DNA of 56,980 nucleotides from a bacterium (GTDB lineage: Bacteria; UBA8248): positions 1 to 56,980 of the forward strand of contig JAJDYR010000006.1 of the NCBI GenBank assembly GCA_022825065.1, read 5' to 3'. The position numbers and the translations under genes were made by a program. A model generated the notes under the pieces. The model was not told where the DNA came from. It searched no databases and saw only the letters and a program-made list of their open reading frames with translations. Positions 23,065-32,736 of this stretch are shown in pieces. Each line of letters opens with the position of its first letter. Position 1 is the first letter of the stretch.

Positions 23065-24489
23065 TCACCCGCTGACCATAGCCGGTTTCTTCTGACGAAT
23101 GTCCGGTGTGGCTTCCTCGAACGCGTGGGAGGCCTGCAGGACGCGGGCTTCCTCCCAGGGCGGCCCCACGATCTGGATCGATACCGGCAGGCCGTCTTCG
23201 CTGAAGCCCGAAGGCGCCGCCATGGTCGGGAAACCGAAGAGGTTGTAGGGGCCGGTCTGCGGTCTGCCGAGGCCCGTGAACAGGTGCTCCTTCCCGTTCA
23301 CCGTGCCCATTATCGTCGCGACGGGCCCCGCGGGGCAGGGATAGCCGGGCGCCAGGAGAATATCGATCTCATCGAACACCTTCTCCATCTCGCGGGTGAG
23401 CGTGCGCCGCTCTCTCATGGCGTGCATGTATTCAACCAGCGTCACGCGGCTCGAAATTTCCAGGCGCTCGCGGACGTCGTCGCCGAATTTTTCCGGATGC
23501 GTTGCGAGCCGCTCGCTGTGGACCGCCGCCAGTTCGGCGCTGGCGATGATGCGCCGCACGTCTCTCATTCTATCCGCGTTTGGATAGCGCACATGGACGA
23601 CCACGCCGCCCAGAGCCTTCATCGCCTCTATCGCATTCTCGAAACCTTCCTGCACCGAAGCGTCGTTTTCCGGGAGATAGAGGTCCTCGCAGACGCCGAA
23701 GCGCATCCCCTCGACGCTCTCGCCTATCAGGGCGCAGAAATCGGGCGTCTCGCGGTCTTTGGAGCCAGCGTCCGCCGGGTCGTAGCCCGCCATGGCCTGC
23801 AGCATGATGCCGCAGTCGCGCGCCGTCCTCGCGAGCGGTCCTGCGTGGTCGAGCGTCGGGGAGTTCGGGAAAATGCCGCGAAGGCTCACGCGGCCGTAAG
23901 TGGGCTTGAGACCCATCGTGCCGCATGCGCTCGCAGGCCCCCGGATGGAGCCGCCCGTGTCGGTCCCCACCGCGCCCGGACACATATAGGCCGCCACGGC
24001 CGCGCCCGAGCCGCCGCTCGAACCGCCCGATACCCGCTCGGGATTCCAGGGGTTGCGGGCGGGGCCGTAGTGGGGGTTCACCGTGGTGGAGCCCGCCGCG
24101 AACTCGTGCGTGTTGCACTTGCCGACGACGACCGCGCCCGCTTCTTTCAGCTTCCTCACGCACTCCGCATCCGCCGACGGCACGTTGTCCGGGAAGAAGC
24201 TCGACCCCTGCGTCGTGAGGACGCCTGCGGTATCGATGATGTCCTTGATGCCGACCGGCACGCCGTGCAAAGGGCCGCGGTAGTGGCCGCCCTGAATCTC
24301 GCTTTCCGCCTTTGCCGCGTCCTCGCGGGCCTCGTCCGCGCACACGGTGATGAACGCGTTCAGTTCGGGATCCAGGGCCTCGATTTGCCGCAAATGCGCG
24401 TCCACCACCTCGCGCGGGGAGATTTTCTTCTGCTCGATTTGCTGGGCAAGTTCGTATATTGAGAGAAAATTCAGTCCATCGGCGCTCAT
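23065..24489 (-). CDS. Amidase-signature-family hydrolase
   Basis: 474 residues of the amidase signature family (GatA-like). The Ser-cisSer-Lys triad is visible: Lys in GVPVGIKDIID, cis-Ser in SGGSSGGSGAA and nucleophile Ser in GTDTGGSIRGPA. C-terminal APSGFSEDGLPVSIQIVGPPWEEA matches the family. ATG 24489 (MSADGL) has GGAGGT just upstream, overlapping an in-frame ATG at 24501; the longer ORF reads into repeats. No GatB or GatC is present, so it is more likely a catabolic amidase or an arylformamidase-type enzyme than the tRNA-dependent amidotransferase. Confidence 0.9.
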   Translation of the reverse strand: MSADGLNFLSIYELAQQIEQKKISPREVVDAHLRQIEALDPELNAFITVCADEAREDAAKAESEIQGGHYRGPLHGVPVGIKDIIDTAGVLTTQGSSFFPDNVPSADAECVRKLKEAGAVVVGKCNTHEFAAGSTTVNPHYGPARNPWNPERVSGGSSGGSGAAVAAYMCPGAVGTDTGGSIRGPASACGTMGLKPTYGRVSLRGIFPNSPTLDHAGPLARTARDCGIMLQAMAGYDPADAGSKDRETPDFCALIGESVEGMRFGVCEDLYLPENDASVQEGFENAIEAMKALGGVVVHVRYPNADRMRDVRRIIASAELAAVHSERLATHPEKFGDDVRERLEISSRVTLVEYMHAMRERRTLTREMEKVFDEIDILLAPGYPCPAGPVATIMGTVNGKEHLFTGLGRPQTGPYNLFGFPTMAAPSGFSEDGLPVSIQIVGPPWEEARVLQASHAFEEATPDIRQKKPAMVSG

Positions 24490-25175
24490 TCCGACCTCCA
24501 TTCCACCTGTGTGAATTTCGTTCCGCTTCCACCTGTTTGATGAAACGCCACCATACCACGAGCGGAGGGCTTTCGCCCGCACTGGAGGGGTTCTCTGTTT
24601 CATTCCTGCTATACGTATGAACTTGGGATTCACTCCCCCCTTGAGGGGGCTGTTGAAAAAGCCTTTGTCAAGGGAGCGAACGCTCCTTCCCCGGTCGCGT
24701 TCAACCCCCAACCCTCCTTGTCAGGGGACAAAGGCAACCCCCCCTACCCCCCCTTGACAGGGGGGCAAGAAAAAACAAAAGCCCCTCTACCGTCGGCGGG
24801 CGTCGCCTTTTTATACCCCCCATACAAGGGGGCCTTCTTTTTTTACCCCCCTGTCAAGGGGGGGTAGGGGGGGTTGCTTTTCCAGTCGAAAGGGCTGACC
24901 TCCCACGCATCAGCCGTCACATAAATCGCTCGGCTTCATCGTCTGGCTTTCCCCTCGGGAAGCCCGACCCCCTCAAGGGGGGAGTAATTTCGACCTTCCA
25001 GCTCGTCTGGAATAATTCCTCTCTCCAATCGGAACAACCGCTCCCCCTCATAGAGCCACTTGGCGGAAGCGCGGCGATTTGATATGGATATTTTCATACC
25101 GCCCGTTTGAAGCACCCGAAGCAACAAGACGCGAAAGACGATAGCGCGGCCATCTTTCCACGAGGTCAAACCCAC
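24490..25175. repeat. Gene-free repeat region
   Basis: It holds CTCCCCCTTGAGGGGG-CTGTTGAAAAAGCC (24636-24663), a C7/G7 element with a long spacer (24730-24882), and a GGCTTTCCCCTCGGGAAGCCC hairpin region (about 24945-24965) whose copy lies at about 3700-3725. The segment 25000-25175 is the leader of the next gene and shows no clear promoter. Confidence 0.7.
24730..24882. repeat. C7/G7 long inverted-repeat element, copy 7
   Basis: Arms TTGACAGGGGGG and CCCCCCTGTCAAG are again compensatory. The spacer holds CTACCGTCGGCGGGCG and TATACCCCCCATACAAGGGG. Confidence 0.88.
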
Positions 25176-26327
25176 ATGAACGGCGATACCTACGACGCCC
25201 TGGTGGTCGGCGGCGGAATCAACGGACTCTCCGCGCTGTATCACCTGAAGCGCCTGGGCGCCGCGCGCGTCGGGCTGGTGGAGCGTTTCGAGATCGGCCA
25301 CGACCGGGGCAGTTCGCACGGCGCCGCCCGCGTCACGAGAAGCGCCTATGTCGCCCCCGAATACGTCCGCCTCATGCAGTGGGTGCACGCCGAAGAGTGG
25401 CCCAGGCTCGAAAAGGACTTACGAAAAAAACTCGTGTATGCCAACCCCGGGATATACACCGGGCCGCCGTGCGAGCGTTACCATTCCTACGTCCAGGCGG
25501 TGGCGCAAGAGGGCGTGGACGTGGAACTCCTCTCCGCGGACGAGGCGCGGGGGCGGTTCCCCCAGTTCACCTTCGAGGGCGTCGAGAGCGCCCTGCTGGA
25601 CAAGACGGGGGGATTCATATCCTCAATTGAAGCGATCGAATCGCTCGCCGCGCTGGCCCGCGAGAGCGGGGTGCAAATCCATGAGAACACGGTCGTCCAC
25701 GGATTCGACCCGGCGGCCGATCCCGTAAAGGTCGAGACAAGCGCGGGAACCTTGGAGACCGAACGCCTCGTCGTGGCACCGGGCGCTTGGGCGAAGGATT
25801 TACTCCCGTTCCTGAAGCCCAGTCTCAACATCGCCCGCCAGACGGTTGCGTACTTCACGCCCGAGGACGACCCGGACGCCTACCGGCCCGGCCGGTTCCC
25901 GGTCTGGGCCTACAGGGAACAGGACGAGAACAACCTGTTCTACGGAATGCCCGTTTTCGGGCGCACGGGCGTCAAGGTGGGCCGGCATCTGAGGGTCGGG
26001 GTGGACGACGACCCGGACAACCCGCCCGACGCCGTCGACCAGGAGAAAATTGACGACGTGAAGCGCTTCATGGCGCGCTTTTTCACCTGCAGGAACTGGA
26101 CGCTCGCGGGCGCTGAGCACTGCCTCTACACCAACGCGCCGAACGAGGATTTCATCATCGACCTGCATCCCGAGAACCCGCGCATCGCGTTCGGGGCCGG
26201 CTTCTCGGGCCACGGATTCAAGTTCGGTCCGCTCACCGGAAGGCTTCTGGCCGAACTCGCATGGGAGGGGAAAATTTCCATACCCGATGCCGAACTGGCG
26301 AGGCGCCTTTTTTCACTCGAGAAATAA
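25176..26327 (+). CDS. Monomeric sarcosine oxidase / N-methyltryptophan-oxidase-like flavoenzyme
   Basis: 383 residues. FAD-binding DALVVGGGINGLSALYHLKR at the N-terminus, then RGSSHGAARVTRSAY, the substrate-side motif typical of MSOX/SolA. Near the C-terminus AEHCLYTNAPNEDFIID contains the Cys that carries covalent 8-alpha-linked FAD in monomeric sarcosine oxidase, followed by GAGFSGHGFKFGPLTG. It should oxidise N-methyl amino acids or similar secondary amines, giving H2O2. The ATG at 25176 follows GAGGT; the ORF extends upstream to 25107 without homology. It faces the hydantoinase operon across a repeat gap, tail to tail. Confidence 0.9.
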   Translation: MNGDTYDALVVGGGINGLSALYHLKRLGAARVGLVERFEIGHDRGSSHGAARVTRSAYVAPEYVRLMQWVHAEEWPRLEKDLRKKLVYANPGIYTGPPCERYHSYVQAVAQEGVDVELLSADEARGRFPQFTFEGVESALLDKTGGFISSIEAIESLAALARESGVQIHENTVVHGFDPAADPVKVETSAGTLETERLVVAPGAWAKDLLPFLKPSLNIARQTVAYFTPEDDPDAYRPGRFPVWAYREQDENNLFYGMPVFGRTGVKVGRHLRVGVDDDPDNPPDAVDQEKIDDVKRFMARFFTCRNWTLAGAEHCLYTNAPNEDFIIDLHPENPRIAFGAGFSGHGFKFGPLTGRLLAELAWEGKISIPDAELARRLFSLEK

Positions 26328-26863
26328 GGCTTTATCTCTCCTGATGAGGGTCCGCGTCCCTCCCGAGGCGTCGGGTATGGATCCCCCCAAAGCGAGCGGC
26401 AGTTGAAAAAGCCCTCGGGAGCGATTTTGTTGCGCGCACGCCTTTGAAGTTCACTCCCCCCTTGAGGGGGCTGTTGAAAAACCCCCGATTTCGTGATTCG
26501 GCGAGTGGAGCCGACCGGGGAGAGAGTCCGCAGGGACAAGTCTCCGTGCCTGCCCCTATAAAACCACCCCCCCCTACCCCCCTTGTCAGGGGGGTACAAA
26601 AAGGCAATGCGCCCCCGCCTGGCTGAGGGGGTTTTGCTTTTTCTTGCCCCCCTGTCAAGGGGGGGTAGGGGGGGTTGCCTTTCGACCAGGTAGGTCGGGA
26701 GTTCGCGCGAAAGCGGCCTTCCCGCTAAAGGCAATATCCCCCCGACAAGGACTATTTCAACAACCCCTTGAGAGGGAGTGGTTTTTCTCTCTCGTCGGTC
26801 GATTACATACGACAAGTCCAGGAACCGGGGATTTATCAACAACCCCGGCGAACGGAGAATGCC
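26328..26863. repeat. Repeat-filled gap
   Basis: It has border motifs at 26402-26413 (AGTTGAAAAAGC), 26467-26479 (CTGTTGAAAAACC), 26753-26767 (TTTCAACAACCCC) and 26826-26845 (TTTATCAACAACCCC), around a C7/G7 element at 26559-26691. The blocks CTCCCCCTTGAGGGGG (26453-26468) and CAGGGACAAG...CTTGTC also recur elsewhere. No gene seen. Confidence 0.75.
26559..26691. repeat. C7/G7 long inverted-repeat element, copy 8
   Basis: Arms as in copy 4; spacer TACAAAAAGGCAATGCGCCC...GAGGGGGTTTTGC. Confidence 0.88.
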
Positions 26864-27688
26864 TCAGGACGCCCCATCCTCAATAAGCGCCCGCAAATTC
26901 TCCGCCGCCAGCTTCGCCGCCGTGCGGATGTCGGGTTTGGAGACGATCTGGCAGGTCAGCCAGCCGCCGTACCCTATCGAGCGAAGCGCCCCGATAACCT
27001 CGCCGAAGGGAATGTGCCCGCCGCCGGGGTAGTAGCGGTTGTTCTCGGCGATGTGCATGTGGCCGAGAAACTCTCGCGACTCGACGATGGGTTCGGTGAA
27101 CGACGCCTCATCCGCGTTCATGTGGTAGGTGTCGAGCATGAGCACGAACGCCTCGTGATCGAGTTCCCGGCAAAGCGCCACCCCTTCCGCCGCCGTGGTC
27201 ACGTTGTTGATCCAGTGGCTGCACAAGGGTTCCAGATAGAGTCTGGCGCCCCGCGCGGCGGCCTCATCCGCAAGGCCAAGCAGGGCGTCGCGCATCCAGC
27301 CGAGGGAATCCTCGCGCCGCTCGTCCTCGCAGAGATTCCCGCGTGAGGAGCCGATCACCATGCCGCACCCGAACCTCTCCGCCATATCGAGCGCGTCCAG
27401 GTGTCGGCGGTAGGACACTTCTCTTATCTCGGGCACGGGATGGCACAGCCATATCCTGTCCTGAAAGCCCATCGCCGCAGTGTGGATCATCGAGACGGAG
27501 AGGCCCCGGCTTTTGATCTGCTTCTCTATCTCGTCCAAATCGAGTTCAGCGGGTTTTCGCACCGAAAGCTCCACGCCGCAGAATCCCGCCTCGGCGACGC
27601 AATCGAGGTTTTCCCCGAGCGTCCCCTGCGCGCTGGGGAGGTTGGGGGTGGAGATATCCGGCGTGGCGATCTGATAGCTGAGCTTCAC
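26864..27688 (-). CDS. Sugar phosphate isomerase/epimerase (xylose-isomerase-like TIM barrel)
   Basis: 274 residues of the AP-endonuclease-2/xylose-isomerase-like TIM barrel. Metal ligands fit YLEPL, LMLDTYHMN, HIAENN and the final strands. The GTG start at 27688 overlaps the preceding stop as GTGA. It is the last gene of the five-gene hydantoinase operon. Family members isomerise or epimerise small sugars and hydroxy acids (for example hydroxypyruvate isomerase), so here it may process a carbon skeleton released by the upstream amidohydrolases. That role is inference. Confidence 0.85.
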   Translation of the reverse strand: MKLSYQIATPDISTPNLPSAQGTLGENLDCVAEAGFCGVELSVRKPAELDLDEIEKQIKSRGLSVSMIHTAAMGFQDRIWLCHPVPEIREVSYRRHLDALDMAERFGCGMVIGSSRGNLCEDERREDSLGWMRDALLGLADEAAARGARLYLEPLCSHWINNVTTAAEGVALCRELDHEAFVLMLDTYHMNADEASFTEPIVESREFLGHMHIAENNRYYPGGGHIPFGEVIGALRSIGYGGWLTCQIVSKPDIRTAAKLAAENLRALIEDGAS

Positions 27689-28140
27689 TTTTGAGACTCC
27701 TCTGCTTCCATCGCGCCCCAGGACGCGGCGCGCTTTGGCGTTATCTCTATCATCCAGGCGTGGATCGTGATGGCGCCCCGGTATTGCGCATATTTTTCAC
27801 GCAAGCGTTCGGCAGCCTTCTCGTAGACTTCGGCGTCCGCCTCGACGTGGATGATCCTCGCGTTCCCGAAGATGAGGGCGAAGCCGAGTTTCGCCCAGTC
27901 GTCCTCGTAGTGATCCACCAAAAACGAGACCTGTGCGTTCTCACGGATGTTGTCGAGCCTTTTGAGCCGCTCGATGTCTTTTTTCTGCTTGCCGTCCACC
28001 GGAATGTATATCTTCCCGTCCACCAAGGCGAACACGACGGGCACGACGTGGGGCGCGGCGTCCTTGCTTGCTGTCGCCAGCCGCGCCACGCGCGCGCGCT
28101 CCACGAACGCCCAGGCGTCACCTGAGAGCAGAGGCTTCAT
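27685..28140 (-). CDS. PPOX-class F420-dependent-like flavoprotein
   Basis: 151 residues. MKPLLSGDAWAFVERARVARLATASKDAAPHVVPVVF, then GKIYIPVDGKQKKDIERLKR and NAQVSFLVDHYEDDW follow the pattern of the PPOX-class F420-dependent group (TIGR03668-like). ATG 28140 overlaps the HyuB stop as ATGA, and its own stop overlaps the next gene. It is an oxidoreductase embedded in a hydantoinase operon; it could reduce an unsaturated ring before or after hydrolysis, but nothing in the sequence proves this. Confidence 0.85.
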   Translation of the reverse strand: MKPLLSGDAWAFVERARVARLATASKDAAPHVVPVVFALVDGKIYIPVDGKQKKDIERLKRLDNIRENAQVSFLVDHYEDDWAKLGFALIFGNARIIHVEADAEVYEKAAERLREKYAQYRGAITIHAWMIEITPKRAASWGAMEAEESQK

Positions 28141-29684
28141 GATTCCGCCGCCCCGTAGCCCCCGCCGCCCGGCGTGATGAGCGTCAGGGTATCGCCCGGC
28201 TCCATGTCGGTGGTGACCTTGGGGTCGATTTCGCGCTCGTTGATGCGCACCTGCCCTCGCCCGCCGTGCCCGCCGCCGAACAGGCCGGGCGCCGGCGATT
28301 TTGTGCGCTCGGCCATGAACGAGACCGTGATGCGCGCGGGCGAGTCGTTCCGGAAGACGATCCGCTGCCCGCAGCCGCCCCGGAACTTCCCGGCGCCGCC
28401 CGAGTCTCTCAGTATCGTCTTCTCGATCAAGGTGAAGGGCGTGATGCGCTCGATCACCTCGATCGGCGTGTGGGAGACGTTGCTCGGATAGCTCAGGCAC
28501 GCATGGCCGTCCCCGCGCGCGGTGGCGCCCGTGCCCCCGTTCTGGAAGAACAGCCCCGCCGTCCGCACGCCGCGCTTGTCCAGCCCCGTATAGTTCACGC
28601 ACCAGAGCGGAGAGCCGCTCGCCGCGGGCACCTCTTCGGGGATGACGGGGGCGAGCGCCTCGAAGACGGCGGCGGGCAGGTAGTGGCCCACCAGCATCCG
28701 GCCCCCGCCGGCGGCGGGGTGGAGCGGCTCCAGGATGCTGCCCGGCTCCGTGCGCACGTCGATGGGCCTGAAGCACCCCTCGTTGTTGGGAACCTCGGGG
28801 CACAGGACGCATTTGATGGGGTAGACCGAATAGGCGTAGGTGTAGTTGTAGGCCACGTTCACGGCGCGGTCCACCTGGGGCGAAGAGCCCGCGTAGTCGA
28901 TGACCAGGGAATCGCCCGTCTTTTCGATCCGCGTCCGAACCCGGATGGGTTCCGCGAGGCCGTCGGTCTCGATTTCGGACGCGAACTCCCCGTCGGGCAG
29001 ACGGCGCAGGGCGTCGCGCATGGCCTTTTCGGATCGGCCCTGGATCTCTTTCGTCAGCGCGCGCAAATCATCGAGACCGTATTCATCCAGCAGGTCGCCC
29101 AGGCGCTTTTCCGCCAGGCGGTTCGCCGTGAGCTGGGCGTTGATGTCGCCCATCACGAGATCCGGCACCCGCACGTTGTAGCGGATGAGGTCGATGAGCG
29201 TCCGGTCCGGCTCGCCGCGCCGGTACATCTTCATCATGGGGATCTGGAGGCCCTCCTCGTAGACCTCCCTCGGGTCGGGGGAGCGGATTTTGCCGCCGAT
29301 GTCGGGGAGATGGGCCGTACTGGCCGAGAAGCCGATGAATTTCTCCCGGTGGAACACCGGCTTCACGATGTTCACGTCGGGGAGATGGCCCGTTCCGTAC
29401 CAGATGTCGTTGGTGATGAGGATGTCGCCGGGCTCCAGCGCCTCGGGCGGAAATTCCCGGAGAAAATGCCGAACCGTTATCGGCAGGGTGCCGATGAACG
29501 AGGCGATGCTGGCGGAGGACTGCACGAGGGAGTGGCCCTGATCGTCGGTGATCACGCAGGAGAAATCGTTCGACTCGCGCACCAGGGTCGAGAACGAGGT
29601 GCGCACCAGCGTCGCCGCCGCCTCGTCCACGATGCCGATGAGCCGCCGCCAGAGCACTTCCAGCGTGATGGGATCGAACGCCAT
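28137..29684 (-). CDS. Hydantoinase B/oxoprolinase-family subunit
   Basis: 515 residues, full length for HyuB: MAFDPITLEVLWRRLIGIVDEAAATLVRTSFS, then DLLDEYGLDDL-like and the Gly-rich PGLFGGGHGGRGQVRINERE near the C-terminus. With HyuA it hydrolyses cyclic amides (hydantoins, N-methylhydantoin, 5-oxoproline) or carboxylates acetophenone/acetone-type substrates, using ATP. Its ATG overlaps the HyuA stop by one base (TAATG), so the two are coupled and likely form one complex. Confidence 0.93.
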   Translation of the reverse strand: MAFDPITLEVLWRRLIGIVDEAAATLVRTSFSTLVRESNDFSCVITDDQGHSLVQSSASIASFIGTLPITVRHFLREFPPEALEPGDILITNDIWYGTGHLPDVNIVKPVFHREKFIGFSASTAHLPDIGGKIRSPDPREVYEEGLQIPMMKMYRRGEPDRTLIDLIRYNVRVPDLVMGDINAQLTANRLAEKRLGDLLDEYGLDDLRALTKEIQGRSEKAMRDALRRLPDGEFASEIETDGLAEPIRVRTRIEKTGDSLVIDYAGSSPQVDRAVNVAYNYTYAYSVYPIKCVLCPEVPNNEGCFRPIDVRTEPGSILEPLHPAAGGGRMLVGHYLPAAVFEALAPVIPEEVPAASGSPLWCVNYTGLDKRGVRTAGLFFQNGGTGATARGDGHACLSYPSNVSHTPIEVIERITPFTLIEKTILRDSGGAGKFRGGCGQRIVFRNDSPARITVSFMAERTKSPAPGLFGGGHGGRGQVRINEREIDPKVTTDMEPGDTLTLITPGGGGYGAAES

Positions 29685-31774
29685 TATCCGGCAACCTCGA
29701 TGATGATGTGGCCGCCCGCGTCTTTCCGAAAGCGCGCGTCTTCGGGGACCACGATGGTGGATTCGCGCTCCTCGACGATGGCGGGGCCGGAGAATTCTCT
29801 TCCTGCGGGCAGCGAATACCGGTGATACACGCGCGCCTCCGAGAATCTACGCTCGGGACCCGCGTATATCTTTCTCACTCCCTTATCGAAATCCGTATCG
29901 TCTTTGAGGGGCGGGACTTCCGCCTCGGAGGGTCCGGGACCCAGCATGGTCAACCGCCAGGCGGCCACTTCCGCCGCCACGTTCTCGATCTTTCGCAGAT
30001 ACCGCCGCTCATAGGCGCGCTCGAACAAGTTCTGCATGGCTGAACTATCGCGAACCGGCATCCCCCCCTCCTCGGGCAGGGGGACGCTCACCGTGTCCGT
30101 CTGCCCCCGGTAGCGCATGTCGGCCGCGCAGAGAAATTCCCAGCGCCCGTCCACCTCTATCCCCTCACCCAGGGAGTCCGTCATCTGCGCGGCCATCTCC
30201 CGGTACGACTCCTCGACGCGCGCCCAATCGACCGCATCCACGTCGGACACCAGGACGCGGACGGCGTCCGCCCTCGGACGCGCCGCCAGCAGGCCGGCGG
30301 CCGAGGCCACGCCCACGTCCGGCGGGCAGACGATCCGGCGGATGTAGAGTTTTTTCGCCATGTGGCAGGCGTGAAGCGGCGCGGCCCCGCCGGTGGCGAT
30401 CAGGGCGTAGTTCCTGGGGTCGCCGCCCTTCTCGGCGATGTGCACGCGCGCTGCGCTCGCCATCTGCTCGGTGATGATCTCGTAAATCCCCCACGCCGCG
30501 TCCTCGACGCTCATGCCCAGCTCACCGGCCAGTGAGGAGACGGCCTCGCGCGCGCGTCCGGCGTCGAGCCGCATCGCGCCGCCCAGGAAGAAATCGGGAT
30601 TGAGATAGCCCAGGAGCAGGTTCGCGTCCGTGACGGTGGGCTGCGCGCCTCCCTGAGCGTAGCAGGCGGGCCCCGGGGCCGCGCCCGCGCTTTGGGGCCC
30701 GACGCGGATCAACCCCAGGTCGCTTATCTCGGCGATGCTGCCGCCGCCCGCGCCGATCTCGACCAGGTCCACCGTGGGCGAGAGGATGGGCAGGCCGCTT
30801 CCCTTCTGGAACCTCGAGGTCCTCGCCACCTCGAAGCGGTTCTCCGTCGCGGGTTCGCCGTCCTCGATCAGGCATATCTTGGCCGTGGTCCCGCCCATGT
30901 CGAACCCCAGGGCGTGGGCCTCGCCCAGCGAGCGTGCGATCTGCGCCGCCGCGAGCGCGCCCCCTGCAGGTCCCGACTCGATGATCCGCACCGGATGCTC
31001 GCGCACGCCCTCGAGCGCCGCAAATCCCGAGTTCGAGAGCATGATGAAGAGATCGCCCGCGAAGCCCGAATCCCTGAGACTCGCGAGCAGGCGCGTCAGG
31101 TACGCATCGGCGATGGGCCGCACGTAGGCGTTCGCCGCCGTGGTGGAGGCGCGCTCGTACTCGCCCGTCTCGGGAGCCACGTCGGACGAGATGGAAACGG
31201 GCGTATCGCCCGCGACTTCCCCGATGGCCGCCCGGGCCGCCCTTTCGTTCGCAGGATTCACGGGCGCGTGGAGAAACGAGACGGCGATGGATTCCGCCCC
31301 CAGCTTGAGAAGTCTTTCCGCCTCGCGCTTCACGGCTTCCGCGTCCAGGGGGACCACCACCTCGCCGTCCACGTGGACGCGCTCGGGCGCCTCGGCCCGA
31401 TATTCCTGCGCTATCAGGGGTTCGGGCATCTCCTGGTGCAGGTCGTATAAGTCGAAGCGCTTCTCGCGACCTATCTCGATGACGTCCGAGAACCCCTGCG
31501 TGGTGATGAGGCCCGTGCGCGCGCCTTTTCTCTCGATCAGCGCGTTGGTGATGAGGGTGGTGGCGTGAACGATGCTCGCGAGGTCGGATGCGTCGATACT
31601 CGCCGATTCGAGTATTTTCCTGAAACCCGCGAGCGTCCCCTCGGCGGGATCACCGGGCGTGGTCAGCACCTTGGCGACGTGGACTGCGCGGCGCGCCTCG
31701 TCGATGAGCACGAGGTCGGTGAACGTGCCCCCGATGTCTATTCCCAGGCGAATGTTCAAATTGTTATCCATCAT
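29684..31774 (-). CDS. Hydantoinase A/oxoprolinase-family subunit (ATPase)
   Basis: 696 residues. The actin-fold phosphate loop RLGIDIGGTFTDLVLIDE is at the N-terminus, with SNSGFAALEGVREHPVRIIESGPAGGALAA and DMGGTTAKICLI in the middle, as in HyuA/AcxA/ApcA. This subunit hydrolyses ATP to activate the substrate. ATG 31774 overlaps the stop of the upstream gene as ATGA; the longer ORF to 32014 reads back into that gene. Substrate within the HyuAB group cannot be read from sequence. Confidence 0.93.
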   Translation of the reverse strand: MMDNNLNIRLGIDIGGTFTDLVLIDEARRAVHVAKVLTTPGDPAEGTLAGFRKILESASIDASDLASIVHATTLITNALIERKGARTGLITTQGFSDVIEIGREKRFDLYDLHQEMPEPLIAQEYRAEAPERVHVDGEVVVPLDAEAVKREAERLLKLGAESIAVSFLHAPVNPANERAARAAIGEVAGDTPVSISSDVAPETGEYERASTTAANAYVRPIADAYLTRLLASLRDSGFAGDLFIMLSNSGFAALEGVREHPVRIIESGPAGGALAAAQIARSLGEAHALGFDMGGTTAKICLIEDGEPATENRFEVARTSRFQKGSGLPILSPTVDLVEIGAGGGSIAEISDLGLIRVGPQSAGAAPGPACYAQGGAQPTVTDANLLLGYLNPDFFLGGAMRLDAGRAREAVSSLAGELGMSVEDAAWGIYEIITEQMASAARVHIAEKGGDPRNYALIATGGAAPLHACHMAKKLYIRRIVCPPDVGVASAAGLLAARPRADAVRVLVSDVDAVDWARVEESYREMAAQMTDSLGEGIEVDGRWEFLCAADMRYRGQTDTVSVPLPEEGGMPVRDSSAMQNLFERAYERRYLRKIENVAAEVAAWRLTMLGPGPSEAEVPPLKDDTDFDKGVRKIYAGPERRFSEARVYHRYSLPAGREFSGPAIVEERESTIVVPEDARFRKDAGGHIIIEVAG

Positions 31775-32736
31775 TCCGCGTTTACGAGTATCTCGCCGTC
31801 CCGGATGATGGCCTCGCCGTCGAACCAGACGGAAGGCGCGCGGATGATGGCGTCGAAATGGGTCTTCGCCTGCACGTCGCCGCCCAGGTTGGCGGAGGTT
31901 CCGATGCCGATGTGGATGGTGCCGTTCACGCCCTCGTCGTTCAGCATCTCGCCGGTGAAATCCCTGCATTCGGGATTGAGGCCCACCGCGAACTGCGCGA
32001 CGTTGTAGACCCACTTATCGTTCTGCGCGGCTAAAAGCTCGCGCAAGAAATCCGCCTGCCGCCCGCCGGTTATCTCCCGCACGAAGCCCTCCTCGATACG
32101 GAAAGTCACAGGCTCCTCGATTACGCCCACCCCGTAGTAGGGAATGCTGCCATCCACCACGAGCGCGCCGCTCGTCGTCCCCTCCAGAGGCGACGTGTTG
32201 GCCTCGATGTTCGGAACGGCGGTGAAGCCCGGCCCGTCGAGCACGCAGGCGTGGCTGTTGCCCGCGCGTCCTTCGACGCCGAGCACGAGTTCGGTGCCCG
32301 CCGGGTTGGTGACGCGCACCTCGCGCGCCTCGCTCAGGCGCGCCGCCAGGGCGTCGCAAAGCGGTTTTCTCGCCCTGAAATCCGCCATCAGGCCGCCGCG
32401 CTCCATCTGGCCGGGCGTGAACGCCGTCATCGAGAGCACGCGCGCGCCCGCACCTATCGCCTCCCTCGTCGCCCGCGTATGGGCGAGAGCGTGGGTGACG
32501 GGCAGGAATACCACGTCGGACGCCCGCATCGCCTCGGCCACGGCGCGCGGGGGCTCCTCGTTGTCGATGCTCCTGGGCGGGCATACGGCCATCGTGGCCC
32601 TTGCGCCCAAGTCTCCCGCTTCTGCGCAAAGGGCCTGCGCGATGGGGAGACGCTCGGCGTCGGTGACGATGAGCACGTCCTCGCCTTCCTTCACGCCGGC
32701 GCAGTCGCCCACGAGAATTTTCGCGCCTTTTTTCAC
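31771..32736 (-). CDS. M29-aminopeptidase/NicX-like metal enzyme
   Basis: 321 residues resembling leucyl aminopeptidase M29 and 2,5-dihydroxypyridine dioxygenase (NicX): KEGEDVLIVTDAERLPIAQALCAEA, DVVFLPVTHALAHTRATREA, FRIEEGFVREITGG and NGTIHIGIGTSANLGGDVQAKTHFD with the late His and HxD. A GTG start at 32736 follows AAGGA. It is the first gene of the operon and may open a ring or cut an amide for HyuAB. Compared with the paralogue at 48634-49755, the Glu-rich metal motif is weaker, so it may not be a peptidase. Confidence 0.72.
   Translation of the reverse strand: MKKGAKILVGDCAGVKEGEDVLIVTDAERLPIAQALCAEAGDLGARATMAVCPPRSIDNEEPPRAVAEAMRASDVVFLPVTHALAHTRATREAIGAGARVLSMTAFTPGQMERGGLMADFRARKPLCDALAARLSEAREVRVTNPAGTELVLGVEGRAGNSHACVLDGPGFTAVPNIEANTSPLEGTTSGALVVDGSIPYYGVGVIEEPVTFRIEEGFVREITGGRQADFLRELLAAQNDKWVYNVAQFAVGLNPECRDFTGEMLNDEGVNGTIHIGIGTSANLGGDVQAKTHFDAIIRAPSVWFDGEAIIRDGEILVNAE

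Noticed and set aside
23065..24489. Amidase as GatA of the tRNA amidotransferase
   Set aside because: Neither GatB nor GatC is nearby and the gene is isolated; the catabolic amidase reading is more economical.
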